A stretch of 40,934 nt of DNA from an uncultured Clostridia bacterium (GCA_947304495.1 CAMZBG010000006.1:1-40934), one strand, 5' to 3'. Numbered from the stretch's first letter, positions 24,692 to 33,297 are shown. Made by a program: numbers and translations. The notes: a model not told the origin generated them from the letters alone.

Positions 24692-25229
24692 ATAATACTT
24701 TTAAAATGTCTTTAAATTCAGTATATCCGCTTTCTGAATTAATATGGCCTCCATCATTTATAATGTATTGTTCATTAGAAATAGTATCAGCAAATTCTTT
24801 TTCTACTTCAAAATTAACATATGGATCATTATCTGAATAAAAGCATACGATATCATTACAATATTTTTTAATATCTTTTAAATTGTTTAAAAACATAGGT
24901 TTATTTACAGTATCATATTCTGTATTTATTCCTAAATAATTGTTGAATCCACATACAAATATTAATTTTTTAACTTTTATCATTTTATTGATTAGGTATT
25001 TACATACGAATACTGGGGCGATACTATGGGCAATAATAGTGGTGTTTTCATTGATTGTTATTTTATCTAATTCATTAGCCCAATTTTCAAAGGTTTGATT
25101 TCCAATACCAATAGGCATTTGCGGTACGATAACATTTAGATTTTTAGTTTCTAATTCTTTTTTTAACCATGGGAACCAATTGCCATCTTTTGATCCAAAA
25201 CTACCATGTAAAATTATATAATTATTCAT
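24690..25229 (-). CDS. alpha/beta serine hydrolase, RBBP9/YdeN family
   Basis: A 179-residue small alpha/beta hydrolase. The oxyanion-side HGSFGSKDGNWFPWL motif lies at residues 8-22. The nucleophile Ser69 is in AHSIAP, matching the divergent G/A-H-S elbow of this family, with Asp135 (SDNDPYV) and His162 (GGHINSESGY) completing the triad. Length and motif order fit RBBP9/YdeN proteins, whose bacterial substrates are unknown (small esters are typical in vitro). AAGGTGAT precedes the ATG. It is transcribed toward the ACTAC hairpin at 24661, with the Cys-repeat membrane protein gene 26 bases upstream on the same strand. Confidence 0.88.
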   Translation of the reverse strand: MNNYIILHGSFGSKDGNWFPWLKKELETKNLNVIVPQMPIGIGNQTFENWANELDKITINENTTIIAHSIAPVFVCKYLINKMIKVKKLIFVCGFNNYLGINTEYDTVNKPMFLNNLKDIKKYCNDIVCFYSDNDPYVNFEVEKEFADTISNEQYIINDGGHINSESGYTEFKDILKVL

Positions 25230-25255
25230 AAAATCACCTTCAAAATTATTATAAC

Positions 25256-26056
25256 CTATTTGTAGGCTGGTATAGTAATTTTTTTATAACATTTTTTGGA
25301 AACACCAGGTACATCTAATTGTGGTACTTCTAAGCCAGGTACACCATTTTTGTTTGTTGTATAGCCATTAGGGCATTCATAATTATACTGGATATCAGTT
25401 GCTATTTTTCTTGTACAAGTATTTTTATCTATATATGTATAACCATTTGGACAATTAGCTTCCCAACCAGCATTATATGTAAAGCTTTTTACACATTTAC
25501 CTTCTATTAAACTGAAACCTTCTACACAGATGTTTTCATATACATAGTCTGAATAACCATAAATGTAACATTTTGTTCCGTGTAATTCTTGGTCACCAAT
25601 ACAATAATACATAATTTGTCCTGTTCTTATATCGATGCGCGAAGCGGCATCTACAATAATCGTAAGTCGACATTTGGTATCGTTATATGGTAAGGCACCT
25701 GGTAAGCAGGTTCTTTTTTTTGCTGGTTCATGGGACATAGTGTAAGTACATATACTACCGACGAGGGTTGAAGCAGACACTATTATATTATTACTACTTT
25801 TATATGTATTATCACAATAATATTTAATTGTTGGAGGAATTGTTTCGACTTTAGTACATGTATTGTTTTCTAATTGGTAGCCATCAATGCAATATTTGGT
25901 AGCAAAGGCATCAACAGTTTCGATTTTAGTACATAGATTATCAGATAATTTGTAGCCACTAGGACATTTTAATCTATAATTTTTGATTATTATGGCAATT
26001 GTTATTCCTATGATAAGGCATAATATAATAATTAATATGATTGATTTCTTTTTCAT
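25256..26056 (-). CDS. membrane-anchored Cys-repeat protein
   Basis: A 266-residue protein with a basic start and one N-terminal membrane helix (about 5-25), then an extracytoplasmic part made of about eight cysteine-pair repeats. The clearest are CPSGYKLSDNLCTK, CIDGYQLENNTCTK, CVEGFSLIEGKCVK and CPNGYTYIDKNTCTRK: C-x2-G-[YF]-x6-8-C-x-K. This resembles EGF-like/growth-factor-receptor type disulfide modules. The start is the ATG at 26056 because AGGTGG ends 4 bases before it; a GTG at 26065 sits inside the RBS. The cysteine pairs predict disulfides and hence an oxidising surface setting. It lies 26 bases upstream of the hydrolase gene on the same strand, so the two are probably co-transcribed. 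The function is unknown. Confidence 0.65.
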   Translation of the reverse strand: MKKKSIILIIILCLIIGITIAIIIKNYRLKCPSGYKLSDNLCTKIETVDAFATKYCIDGYQLENNTCTKVETIPPTIKYYCDNTYKSSNNIIVSASTLVGSICTYTMSHEPAKKRTCLPGALPYNDTKCRLTIIVDAASRIDIRTGQIMYYCIGDQELHGTKCYIYGYSDYVYENICVEGFSLIEGKCVKSFTYNAGWEANCPNGYTYIDKNTCTRKIATDIQYNYECPNGYTTNKNGVPGLEVPQLDVPGVSKKCYKKITIPAYK

Positions 26057-26121
26057 ATATTCCACCTATATTATTCTATTTATACTTTAATTCTAACATA
26101 AACTGATATTTCTTTCAATAA

Positions 26122-26135
26122 TTACATATATGTAA
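26122..26135. promoter_or_regulatory. 14-bp palindrome between divergent genes
   Basis: TTACATATATGTAA is a perfect palindrome built of the same TTACATA/TATGTAA half-sites as the aquaporin palindrome, lying between the Cys-repeat gene and the lipoprotein gene. Confidence 0.3.
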
Positions 26136-26164
26136 AGAATTACATTTTCTGTTTATACTTTATA

Positions 26165-26173
26165 TGTTATAAT
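26165..26173 (+). promoter_or_regulatory. extended -10 promoter of the lipoprotein gene
   Basis: TGT-TATAAT (-10 at 26168-26173), 28 bases before the ATG; no clear -35 box. Confidence 0.5.
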
Positions 26174-26200
26174 AGTTTTGAATAAAAATTGGAGGATATG

Positions 26201-26623
26201 ATGAGAAAAGTATTATTAATTATTGTTTTTAGCTTGTTACTGATTACTGGATGTAAGAAAAATATTATTAAGGAGAGTGAAGTAAAAATGTCTAATATAA
26301 AAGTTATTATAAATGATACAACATATGTGCTTAATTTAGAAAATAATAAAACGGTAGAAGAATTTATTGATTTATTACCACAAGAATATCAAATGAGTGA
26401 ATTGAATGGTAATGAAAAATATGTTTATATGGATAATGTTTTAACTATAAATTCATATAATCCTGAACATATAGAAAAAGGTGATGTAATGCTTTATGGG
26501 GATAATTGTTTAGTAATATTTTATAGATCATTTGATACATCATATAGATATACTAAAATAGGACATATTGATAATCTGGAAGATTTAGGGCATGATAGTA
26601 TAATTGTTAAATTTGAAAAATAA
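26201..26623 (+). CDS. lipoprotein with cyclophilin-like fold domain
   Basis: A 140-residue lipoprotein. The signal peptide ends in the lipobox ITGC (Cys18 lipidated), anchoring it outside the membrane. The domain from about residue 28 follows the bacterial cyclophilin-like family (PF18050 type): IKVIINDTTYVLNL, FIDLLPQEYQMSELN, then IEKGDVMLYGDNCLVIFYRS and YTKIGHIDNLEDL. These lack the catalytic Arg of true peptidyl-prolyl isomerases and probably bind a ligand. The start at 26201 lies 5 bases after GGAGG (26191-26195). A TGT-TATAAT promoter (26165-26173) lies upstream. The exchanger gene follows from its own promoter. Confidence 0.78.
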   Translation: MRKVLLIIVFSLLLITGCKKNIIKESEVKMSNIKVIINDTTYVLNLENNKTVEEFIDLLPQEYQMSELNGNEKYVYMDNVLTINSYNPEHIEKGDVMLYGDNCLVIFYRSFDTSYRYTKIGHIDNLEDLGHDSIIVKFEK

Positions 26624-26643
26624 TTATATTCTTGTGTTATAAT
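26613..26643 (+). promoter_or_regulatory. promoter of the CaCA exchanger gene
   Basis: TTGAAA (26613-26618), a 19-base spacer and TATAAT (26638-26643) preceded by TGT. The -10 covers the ATG at 26642, supporting the GTG start at 26666. Confidence 0.55.
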
Positions 26644-26665
26644 GTTTATGATAGGTGTGATTATA

Positions 26666-27619
26666 GTGTTTTTAAATATTATATTATTAGTTTTTGGATT
26701 TATTTTATTAATTAAAGGAGCTGATTTTTTTGTTGATGGTGCCAGTTCAACGGCACAGAATTTTAAAGTATCAAAAATGTTGATAGGTTTAACAATAATA
26801 GCTTTTGGTACAAGTGCTCCTGAATTTGCTGTTTCTATGCAGTCACTAGCTAAGGGTAGTACGGATATGCTATTAGGTAATGTAATAGGAAGTAATATCT
26901 TAAATATATTATTAATATTGGGAGTAGCTTCTTTTATACATCCAATAAATATTAAGGATAATACTGTTAAGAAAGAGTTACCTTTATGTATGTTGATTTC
27001 TACATTATTGGTTGTATTATTTTTAGATATTAAATTAGCCGATGGATTGGTAAATCAGATAACTAGATCAGATGCTATTGTAATTCTATTATTCTTTACA
27101 GTTTTTATTTATTATTTGATAGCATTAGCTAAACAAAAAAGAGAAAGTAATGAGGAAGAAAAACCACCTTTTAAATTAGGTAAATCGCTAATTTTAGTTG
27201 TAATTGGCTTAGTTGGTATAATAATAGGGAGTAATATGGTTGTTAATAATGCTTCATCAATAGCTATAAAATTAGGCTTAAGTGAGAGAATTATAGCACT
27301 TACAATAATAGCTTTTGGTACATCTTTACCAGAATTAGTTACTACAGTAGTATCTTCTAAAAAAGGTGAACAGGACTTACTTCTTGGTAATATAATTGGT
27401 AGTAATATTTTTAATGCATGTGTGGTATTAGGAATACCTGTTGCTTTATATGGAACGATAACTCCGGCAAGCTTTAATTATATCGATTTAATTGCTTTAA
27501 TTTTTTCTTCATTTTTACTATTTGTATTTGCAGAAACTAAGCGTACTATAACTAGGTTTGAAGGTTGTTCTATGCTTATAATATTTGCTGTATATTATAT
27601 TTTAGTATTTGTTGTATAA
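26666..27619 (+). CDS. CaCA-family Ca2+/Na+ exchanger (YrbG-like)
   Basis: A 317-residue membrane antiporter with about ten helices. Both alpha-repeats are present: GTSAPEFAVSMQSLAKG with GNVIGSNILNILLILG, and GTSLPELVTTVVSSKKG with GNIIGSNIFNACVVLG. The paired GTS-x-PE and GSN motifs form the cation-binding centre. The start is placed at the GTG at 26666 because a TGT-TATAAT box (26635-26643) overlaps the upstream in-frame ATG at 26642, and AGGTGTGA (26653-26660) fits the GTG; homologues also begin just before ILLVFGF. The physiological ion (calcium against sodium or potassium) is inferred from the family. Confidence 0.9.
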   Translation: MFLNIILLVFGFILLIKGADFFVDGASSTAQNFKVSKMLIGLTIIAFGTSAPEFAVSMQSLAKGSTDMLLGNVIGSNILNILLILGVASFIHPINIKDNTVKKELPLCMLISTLLVVLFLDIKLADGLVNQITRSDAIVILLFFTVFIYYLIALAKQKRESNEEEKPPFKLGKSLILVVIGLVGIIIGSNMVVNNASSIAIKLGLSERIIALTIIAFGTSLPELVTTVVSSKKGEQDLLLGNIIGSNIFNACVVLGIPVALYGTITPASFNYIDLIALIFSSFLLFVFAETKRTITRFEGCSMLIIFAVYYILVFVV

Positions 27620-27635
27620 TAACATTTTTATAATA

Positions 27636-27663
27636 TTGTGTAGTTAAAAAAATATGGTATAAT
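27636..27663 (+). promoter_or_regulatory. promoter of the methyltransferase gene
   Basis: TTGTGT (27636-27641), a 16-base spacer and TATAAT (27658-27663) preceded by TGG. Confidence 0.6.
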
Positions 27664-27678
27664 AATATTGGTGATGAA

Positions 27679-28353
27679 ATGATAAAATCTAAAGGTTGGA
27701 ATTGGAAAATTGTAAAAGATGATTCAAAATGTGTTTGGAAAAACCCAAGTATTGAATCATATTATTTGCTAAATCGATGGTCTAGTTTAAAAATGAAAAG
27801 CTTTTTAGATCTTGGATGCGGTTTAGGTAGACATACAATTTTATTTGCACAAAATGGATTTAATGTATCTTGTTTTGATATTAGTGAGGAAGCTATTGAT
27901 AGAACTAGAAAATGGTGTGAAGAAGAAAATCTAAAATGTGATTATAAAGTTGGAGATATGTTAAAATTGCCATACAAAGATAATGAATTTGACTGTATTC
28001 TTTGTAGAAATGTTATATCACATACTGATACAGAGGGAATGAAAGTAATTGTAAATGAGTTAAAAAGGGTATTGAAAAAAGATGGAGAATGTTATTTAAC
28101 ATTAGGCTCAAAAGATACTTGGGGATTTAAACAAGAAAGTTGGCCACTTAAAGATCCAAATACAAGATTAAAAATGGAGGAAGGGCCAGAATTTAAAACT
28201 CCACATTTTTATGCAGATTATAATCTTTGTAAAGAACTTTTTAAAGATTTTGAAATTGTTACTATATATCAAGTTATAGATTACTCAGAATCTAATGGTA
28301 AATTATTTGATTCTTACCATTATCATTTATTAATAAAAAACACTAACAAATAA
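27679..28353 (+). CDS. SAM-dependent class I methyltransferase
   Basis: A 224-residue soluble methyltransferase. Motif I is FLDLGCGLGRHT (the SAM-binding glycine loop), followed by the acidic loop of motif II (VSCFDIS), VGDMLKLPY (motif III) and FDCILCRNVISH (motif IV). The C-terminal third (HFYADYNLCKELFKDF) is the usual substrate lid; the substrate is unknown. A TTGTGT-16-TATAAT promoter with TGG before the -10 (27636-27663) and GGTGATGAA precede the ATG. The hairpin at 28337-28364 follows the coding end. Confidence 0.85.
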   Translation: MIKSKGWNWKIVKDDSKCVWKNPSIESYYLLNRWSSLKMKSFLDLGCGLGRHTILFAQNGFNVSCFDISEEAIDRTRKWCEEENLKCDYKVGDMLKLPYKDNEFDCILCRNVISHTDTEGMKVIVNELKRVLKKDGECYLTLGSKDTWGFKQESWPLKDPNTRLKMEEGPEFKTPHFYADYNLCKELFKDFEIVTIYQVIDYSESNGKLFDSYHYHLLIKNTNK

Positions 28354-28364
28354 GTTAGTGTTTT
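28337..28364. terminator. ACTAAC-type terminator after the methyltransferase gene
   Basis: A perfect 11-base-pair stem AAAACACTAAC / AAATAA / GTTAGTGTTTT that overlaps the last codons of the gene. Confidence 0.88.
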
Positions 28365-28403
28365 AATATTCAAAACGAAGATAATCATAGGGATTTAAAA
28401 CTT

Positions 28404-29054
28404 TTATTTTCTATTTAAATATGATTCTCTATTACAATAATACTCTTTAGATATAAGTATTTCTTCATCTTTAAAATATGATGATTTTTTATTTCCAACA
28501 TATTTAAATCCAAGTTTTTCCATTATCTTCCAAGAACCAGGATTAATTTCAGCTGCACTTGTTTTAATTTCAGTTATTTCTACTTCGTTAAACATAAAAT
28601 CTAATACTGCTATAGCAGCTTCAGTAGCATATCCTTGTCTTTGATAATTAGGATCTATATACCAGCCAACATCTCTTATATTTTCTGGTTCATTATCTTT
28701 AGGCTGACAAGTTATTTGGCCAATAACAATATCAGTTTCTCTTAGAAAAATACTCCAAGTATATTTTTGACTATTCTCTTGTAATCGAATACTTTCAATT
28801 TTTTGCTCATAAAAGGGCTTTTGTCTTTCCCAATCTGATAATTGTTCAATAAATAGTTTTCTAGCATTCTTTAAATCATTAATATCTTCTTTGTTAAGGT
28901 TGTTTTTAATAAATATTCTATCAGGTGTAGGAAAATAATATCTGTTTACATTTTCATCAATCAATATCTCCCATAATCTATGTTGTTCTTTCATAGTAGG
29001 AATTCTTAATTCCAATCTATTAGTATACAAATTTTTAGAATTTAGCTTATTCAT
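28404..29054 (-). CDS. GNAT acetyltransferase, RimJ/RimL-like
   Basis: A 216-residue acetyltransferase. The RimJ/RimL-type pattern includes TNRLELRIPTMKEQHRLW at the N-terminus, IGQITCQPKD in the middle and DVGWYIDPNYQRQGYATEAA, which holds the acetyl-CoA loop (QRQGYA), then SWKIMEKLGFKYVG near the end. The family acetylates protein N-termini or small amines; the substrate is unknown. The start is at the ATG at 29054, 9 bases after AGGAG; a TTG at 29063 sits next to the RBS. An insertion of about 50 residues around 50-100 (NNLNKEDINDLKNARK) is longer than in short RimL proteins. Confidence 0.85.
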   Translation of the reverse strand: MNKLNSKNLYTNRLELRIPTMKEQHRLWEILIDENVNRYYFPTPDRIFIKNNLNKEDINDLKNARKLFIEQLSDWERQKPFYEQKIESIRLQENSQKYTWSIFLRETDIVIGQITCQPKDNEPENIRDVGWYIDPNYQRQGYATEAAIAVLDFMFNEVEITEIKTSAAEINPGSWKIMEKLGFKYVGNKKSSYFKDEEILISKEYYCNRESYLNRK

Positions 29055-29119
29055 AAGTATCAACTCCTAAAGATATTATATCATGAAAAAAAGTAGCTAG
29101 GCTACTTTGATTAACTTAA

Positions 29120-29193
29120 TGGCAGGGGATGAGAGAATCGAACTCCCAACAGTGGTTTTGGAGACCATTATTATACCATTTAACTAATCCCCT
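29120..29193 (-). tRNA. tRNA-Trp (CCA)
   Basis: On the minus strand the 74-base gene runs AGGGGATTAGTTAAATGG to a 3' CCA that is genome-encoded. The acceptor stem AGGGGAT pairs with ATCCCCT, and the anticodon loop CTCCAAA carries anticodon CCA, which reads UGG. The T-loop GTTCGATTC is present. A CCA anticodon, together with TGA stops, argues against TGA-as-Trp decoding. Confidence 0.93.
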
Positions 29194-29371
29194 GTGGGTT
29201 TGCAATATATAATTTATCATAAAAAAGAGAATTTAGCAATAATTTACTATAAATTTTTATGCGTAAATATTTTGTGTTTCTGCTTTTTAAGGTGTAAAAT
29301 TGTGTAAAAAAACGGCATATTATTGTTTTATATATGTGATATATGGTAAACTAGTTATTGGAGATATCAAT

Positions 29372-30754
29372 ATGAAATTAAGGAAAAATGATAAAAATAA
29401 TAACAGGAAGAATAATAAGAATAAAGAAAAGATAATGGAACTTAAAAGGAATATTGCTGAAGAAAAGAAGAATATTAAAAGGGAAAAGAGAAGTATTAGA
29501 AGATTAAAGAGTGCTGAATTTAGAAAGACTAAATTTGGGAAAGTAGTTAGTAAAACATTTTTCTTTCTAAGTGATGATAGGGATAGTTATTCTTTTTCAG
29601 AGTTATTCGTGGTAACTTTAATTTCTTTGGCCGTAGGTGCTTTTGCTTGCTTTTGTGTGTTTACAATACTTTCTGGTGGTAGAAATTATTTTAAAATGTC
29701 TCAGCAATTAGATAAATTTTATGACGTTTATGATGTTTTAATTGATAATTATAATGGAGATTTAGATGAGGATTTTTTAATTGAGGCTGCTATTAATGGA
29801 ATGGTTTCTTCTGTTGGTGATGTGTATACAAATTATAGCGATGCAAATGATACTGGAAGTTTCAATGAACAAGTAAATGGTACTTATGAAGGCATTGGAT
29901 GTACTATTAGGGGTAATGATAAGGAAATTGCAATTGTAGATGTATATAAGGATACTCCAGCTAGTAAAGCAGGATTAAAGAAAGATGATATAGTTAAGAC
30001 TGTCGATGGAAAAGATGCATTAAAACTTGGTGTTGATGGAGTAGCTAATTATATTAAGAATGAAGCTACTGGTAAGATTAAAATAGATGTATTGCGTGGC
30101 GAAGAAAAATTATCTTTTACTTTAGAAAGAGGAAAAGTAGAGATACCAGCAGTTACTTCAAAGATATATGAAGAAAATGATAAAAAAGTAGGGTATATTG
30201 ATATATCAATATTTTCTTCTGTTTCGGCAAAACAGTTTAGTACGACACTTAAAAAACTTGAAAAGGAGAATATAAGTGGTTTAGTTATTGATGTTAGAGA
30301 TAATAATGGGGGATATTTATCAAGTGTCAATGATATTGTTAGTACTTTACTTCCCAAGGGAAATATAATCTATAAAATAGAAAAAGGAAGAAAGATAAAT
30401 GTTACTAAGGATAAAACTACTGAGAAAAGAGAATATCCAATAGCAGTTATTACTAATAATAATAGTGCATCAGCTTCTGAAATATTAGCGGCTGCTATTA
30501 AAGAAAGTTATAAGGGATATGTAGTTGGTACTAAAACATATGGTAAAGGTACAGTTCAACAGGTTAAACAATTATCTGATGGTAGTATGGTAAAATATAC
30601 GATTGAGAATTGGCTTACACCAAATGGTAATTGGATAAATGATAAAGGAGTAGAACCTACTCATGAGGTTACATTAGATAAAAAATACTATGAAACTTAT
30701 GAAGATAAAGATGATAATCAATTGCAGAAGGCATTGAGCTTAGTTAGTGAATAA
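29372..30754 (+). CDS. C-terminal processing peptidase (S41, CtpA/CtpB type)
   Basis: A 460-residue membrane-anchored serine protease. A long Lys-rich cytoplasmic head (1-60) is followed by one membrane helix (about 77-100), a PDZ domain (about 170-255, including YEGIGCTI and DTPASKAGLKKDDIV) and the S41 domain. The catalytic Ser367 (NNSASASE), Lys392 (TYGKGT) and Gln396 are in place with family-typical spacing. It trims exported proteins at their C-termini, often in cell-wall or signalling control. The start is the ATG at 29372 because GGAG lies 8 bases upstream; the open frame before it has no RBS and is Cys/Tyr-rich. asnB follows after 20 bases with its own RBS, so the two may be co-transcribed. 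Confidence 0.9.
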   Translation: MKLRKNDKNNNRKNNKNKEKIMELKRNIAEEKKNIKREKRSIRRLKSAEFRKTKFGKVVSKTFFFLSDDRDSYSFSELFVVTLISLAVGAFACFCVFTILSGGRNYFKMSQQLDKFYDVYDVLIDNYNGDLDEDFLIEAAINGMVSSVGDVYTNYSDANDTGSFNEQVNGTYEGIGCTIRGNDKEIAIVDVYKDTPASKAGLKKDDIVKTVDGKDALKLGVDGVANYIKNEATGKIKIDVLRGEEKLSFTLERGKVEIPAVTSKIYEENDKKVGYIDISIFSSVSAKQFSTTLKKLEKENISGLVIDVRDNNGGYLSSVNDIVSTLLPKGNIIYKIEKGRKINVTKDKTTEKREYPIAVITNNNSASASEILAAAIKESYKGYVVGTKTYGKGTVQQVKQLSDGSMVKYTIENWLTPNGNWINDKGVEPTHEVTLDKKYYETYEDKDDNQLQKALSLVSE

Positions 30755-30774
30755 TTAGAATGTGAGGTATATAT

Positions 30775-32592
30775 ATGTGTGGCTTTGTAGGATTTGTCGA
30801 TAAAGTAGATAATAAGAAAAAAATAGTTAAGGATATGGCGGATATTATAAGACATCGTGGACCGGATAGTGATGGATATTATTGTAATGATAATATTGCT
30901 TTAGGTTTTAGAAGATTATCAATTATCGATCTTGATGGTGGCTCACAGCCTATATATAATGAAGATAAAACTAAGGCAATTGTATTTAATGGGGAGATAT
31001 ATAATTACCAAGAAATTAGAGATGAATTGGTTAAAAAAGGATATAAATTTAAGACTAAATCTGATACTGAAGTAATACTTCATGGATATGAGGAATATAA
31101 GGAAAAAATCTTAGATAAACTTAGGGGGATGTTTGCATTTATTATTTATGATGTAAATGATAATAGTGTATTTGGAGCAAGAGATTTTTATGGAATAAAA
31201 CCAATGTATTATTATCTTACTGATAGTGAATTTATGTTTGCATCTGAGATTAAAGCATTTTTAGGACACCCAAATTTTAAAAAGGAATTAAATATTAATA
31301 TGTTAAAACCATATTTAACATTCCAATATAGTGTAGGAGAGGATACTTTCTTTAAAAATGTATATAAGTTGAGACCTGGTCATTATTTTAAATATAAAGA
31401 TGGTAAATTAGAAATAGAAAAGTATTATGAAATAGATCTTACTAGTGATAAGAGTAAAACTTTAGAAGAATGGAAAGATATTATTAGAAAAGAACTTAAT
31501 GAATCAATTAAATATCATAAGGTTAGTGATGTTGAAGTTGGAAGTTTTCTATCTAGTGGAGTAGATTCTTCAATTGTGGCTACACTTAGTGATGTTGATA
31601 AGACTTTTACAGTTGGATATGATAATAAAAAGTATAGTGAAATTGATTATGCGAAAGAGTTATCAGAGAAAATTGGAGTTAAGAATATTAGTAAGAAGAT
31701 AAGTAAACAAGAATACTTTGATAAATTTAGTTTAATTCAATATCATATGGATGAACCATTAGCTGATCCATCAGCAGCTGCTTTATATTTTGTTACTAAT
31801 ACTGCTAGTAAGTATGTAAAAGTAGCATTGTCTGGTGAGGGCGCTGATGAGATATTTGGTGGATATAATATATATCATGAGCCTTATTCAGTTAGTTGGT
31901 ATAATAAAATTCCATATTTTATAAGGAGAGGTATAGGAATAGTAGCTTATCCATTTAGAAATCATACAGGATTTAATTTCTTAGTTAGGAGGAGCAAGAA
32001 ATTAGAAGATAGATATGTAGGTAATGCTTTTATCTTTGAACCAGTTGAAGCTAATAAGATTATTAAGAATAAGGATAAGCATACTTTTAAAGAGTTTACT
32101 AAACCTTATTATGATAAAGCTAAGAACTATGATGCTGTAGGAAAAATGCAGTATATTGATTTTAATTTTTGGTTAATTGGAGATATATTGCTTAAGGCCG
32201 ATAAGATGAGTATGGCTAATTCTTTAGAGGTAAGAGTACCTTTCTTGGATAGAGTATTAATTTCTAATGTTATTAGTATTCCTTCAGAGTATAAGATTCA
32301 TGGTAATGAAACTAAATATGCTTTTAGACAGGTATGTAAGGAAACTTTAGATCCTAAATGGGCAAATAAGAAAAAATTAGGATTTCCAGTACCAATTCGT
32401 GAATGGATTAAGGATGAAGATGTCTATAGTAATATATATGAGATGTTTAGTAATGCTGGTGAATTTTTTGATACGAAGAGAATTATTAAATTACTAGAAA
32501 ATCATAAAAAAGGAAAAAGAGATAATAGTAGAAAAATATGGACTATTTATTCATTTCTTATATGGTATCAAGAATATTTTGTAAAAAGATAA
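30775..32592 (+). CDS. asnB: asparagine synthase (glutamine-hydrolysing)
   Basis: A 605-residue two-domain enzyme that makes asparagine from aspartate, ATP and glutamine-derived ammonia. The class II glutaminase domain (1 to about 190) starts with the catalytic Cys2 (MCGFVGFVD) and has RHRGPDSDGYY and FNGEIYNYQE. The synthetase domain shows the PP-loop SFLSSGVDSSIVA, SGEGADEIFGGY and SLEVRVPFLDR. Length is normal for the AsnB/AsnO type. GAGGTATATAT precedes the ATG. The frame continues open beyond its TAA into the next unknown gene (see findings). Confidence 0.94.
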   Translation: MCGFVGFVDKVDNKKKIVKDMADIIRHRGPDSDGYYCNDNIALGFRRLSIIDLDGGSQPIYNEDKTKAIVFNGEIYNYQEIRDELVKKGYKFKTKSDTEVILHGYEEYKEKILDKLRGMFAFIIYDVNDNSVFGARDFYGIKPMYYYLTDSEFMFASEIKAFLGHPNFKKELNINMLKPYLTFQYSVGEDTFFKNVYKLRPGHYFKYKDGKLEIEKYYEIDLTSDKSKTLEEWKDIIRKELNESIKYHKVSDVEVGSFLSSGVDSSIVATLSDVDKTFTVGYDNKKYSEIDYAKELSEKIGVKNISKKISKQEYFDKFSLIQYHMDEPLADPSAAALYFVTNTASKYVKVALSGEGADEIFGGYNIYHEPYSVSWYNKIPYFIRRGIGIVAYPFRNHTGFNFLVRRSKKLEDRYVGNAFIFEPVEANKIIKNKDKHTFKEFTKPYYDKAKNYDAVGKMQYIDFNFWLIGDILLKADKMSMANSLEVRVPFLDRVLISNVISIPSEYKIHGNETKYAFRQVCKETLDPKWANKKKLGFPVPIREWIKDEDVYSNIYEMFSNAGEFFDTKRIIKLLENHKKGKRDNSRKIWTIYSFLIWYQEYFVKR

Positions 32593-32664
32593 TATATTGT
32601 TATAGAAAAGAGGAATTTATATCCAATAATTAAAATTAAAGCTGGGAATAGTATAAAACCATAT

Positions 32665-33297
32665 ATGGCGGAGGATGTCGATGCTTTTCATCTCTATTGT
32701 GGTGATGAAGATTATGAGCTATTCACGGCAAGATTAACAATAGATGGAAAAAAAAGCTATGTTTGTTTTGGAATAATTCGTGAATATGCCGATGACGGTA
32801 GCTTTGTAACGTATGCATGTGATACTTTGCCAACCGATAAATCAAGACCCTATTGTACTGCGTTTGTAACTGCACTATATACTAATTACGTAAATATGAT
32901 GAATAAAAAAAATAATGGTAAAAATATGCCTAATAAGCGACCAATGCAGGTGTTGAATGGTATACAGGGTTATGATTATTTGCTTAGACCGCTTAATCCT
33001 AGTAAACTTGTTTGTGGTCTTGATGATGATCGTGGGGTTATAACATTAATTTCAGCAGAAGAATTTAAAACAATGTTTTTTGATAAGGCAAAAGAAACGA
33101 TGAAGGGTCAAAAAATTCAACTTGCAGAATTACGTTCGAAGGTTGGGGAATTAGGAATACAATTAGCACAAAAGGATGCGCTTATAGATGAATTGCGTGC
33201 TGATAATGAAGCTCTTAGAAATGTGCTTTCTGAACTTCAAAAAAATATTACAGATGTATTAAATATGACATATTCTGGAGGAACACAAAAGCGTTAA
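32665..33297 (+). CDS. 210-residue protein, unknown function, unclear start
   Basis: Not recognised. An N-terminal mixed domain (AFHLYCGDEDYELF, YVCFGIIREYADDGS) is followed by a C-terminal coiled coil (LAELRSKVGELGIQLAQKD). The ATG at 32665 has no RBS; the frame is open without a stop from the asnB TAA through 24 codons that read like protein (KRNLYPIIKIKAGNSIKPY), and AAAGAGG at 32607-32613 could serve a non-ATG start. Base use looks slightly richer in G+C than its neighbours (for example GCG, CGT and ACG codons), hinting at recent transfer. A strong hairpin at 33287-33309 closes the gene. Confidence 0.5.
   Translation: MAEDVDAFHLYCGDEDYELFTARLTIDGKKSYVCFGIIREYADDGSFVTYACDTLPTDKSRPYCTAFVTALYTNYVNMMNKKNNGKNMPNKRPMQVLNGIQGYDYLLRPLNPSKLVCGLDDDRGVITLISAEEFKTMFFDKAKETMKGQKIQLAELRSKVGELGIQLAQKDALIDELRADNEALRNVLSELQKNITDVLNMTYSGGTQKR

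Noticed and set aside
29300..29371. 24-codon N-terminal extension of the Ctp protease
   Set aside because: No RBS at 29300, Cys/Tyr-rich unlike the following basic head, and GGAG supports ATG 29372.
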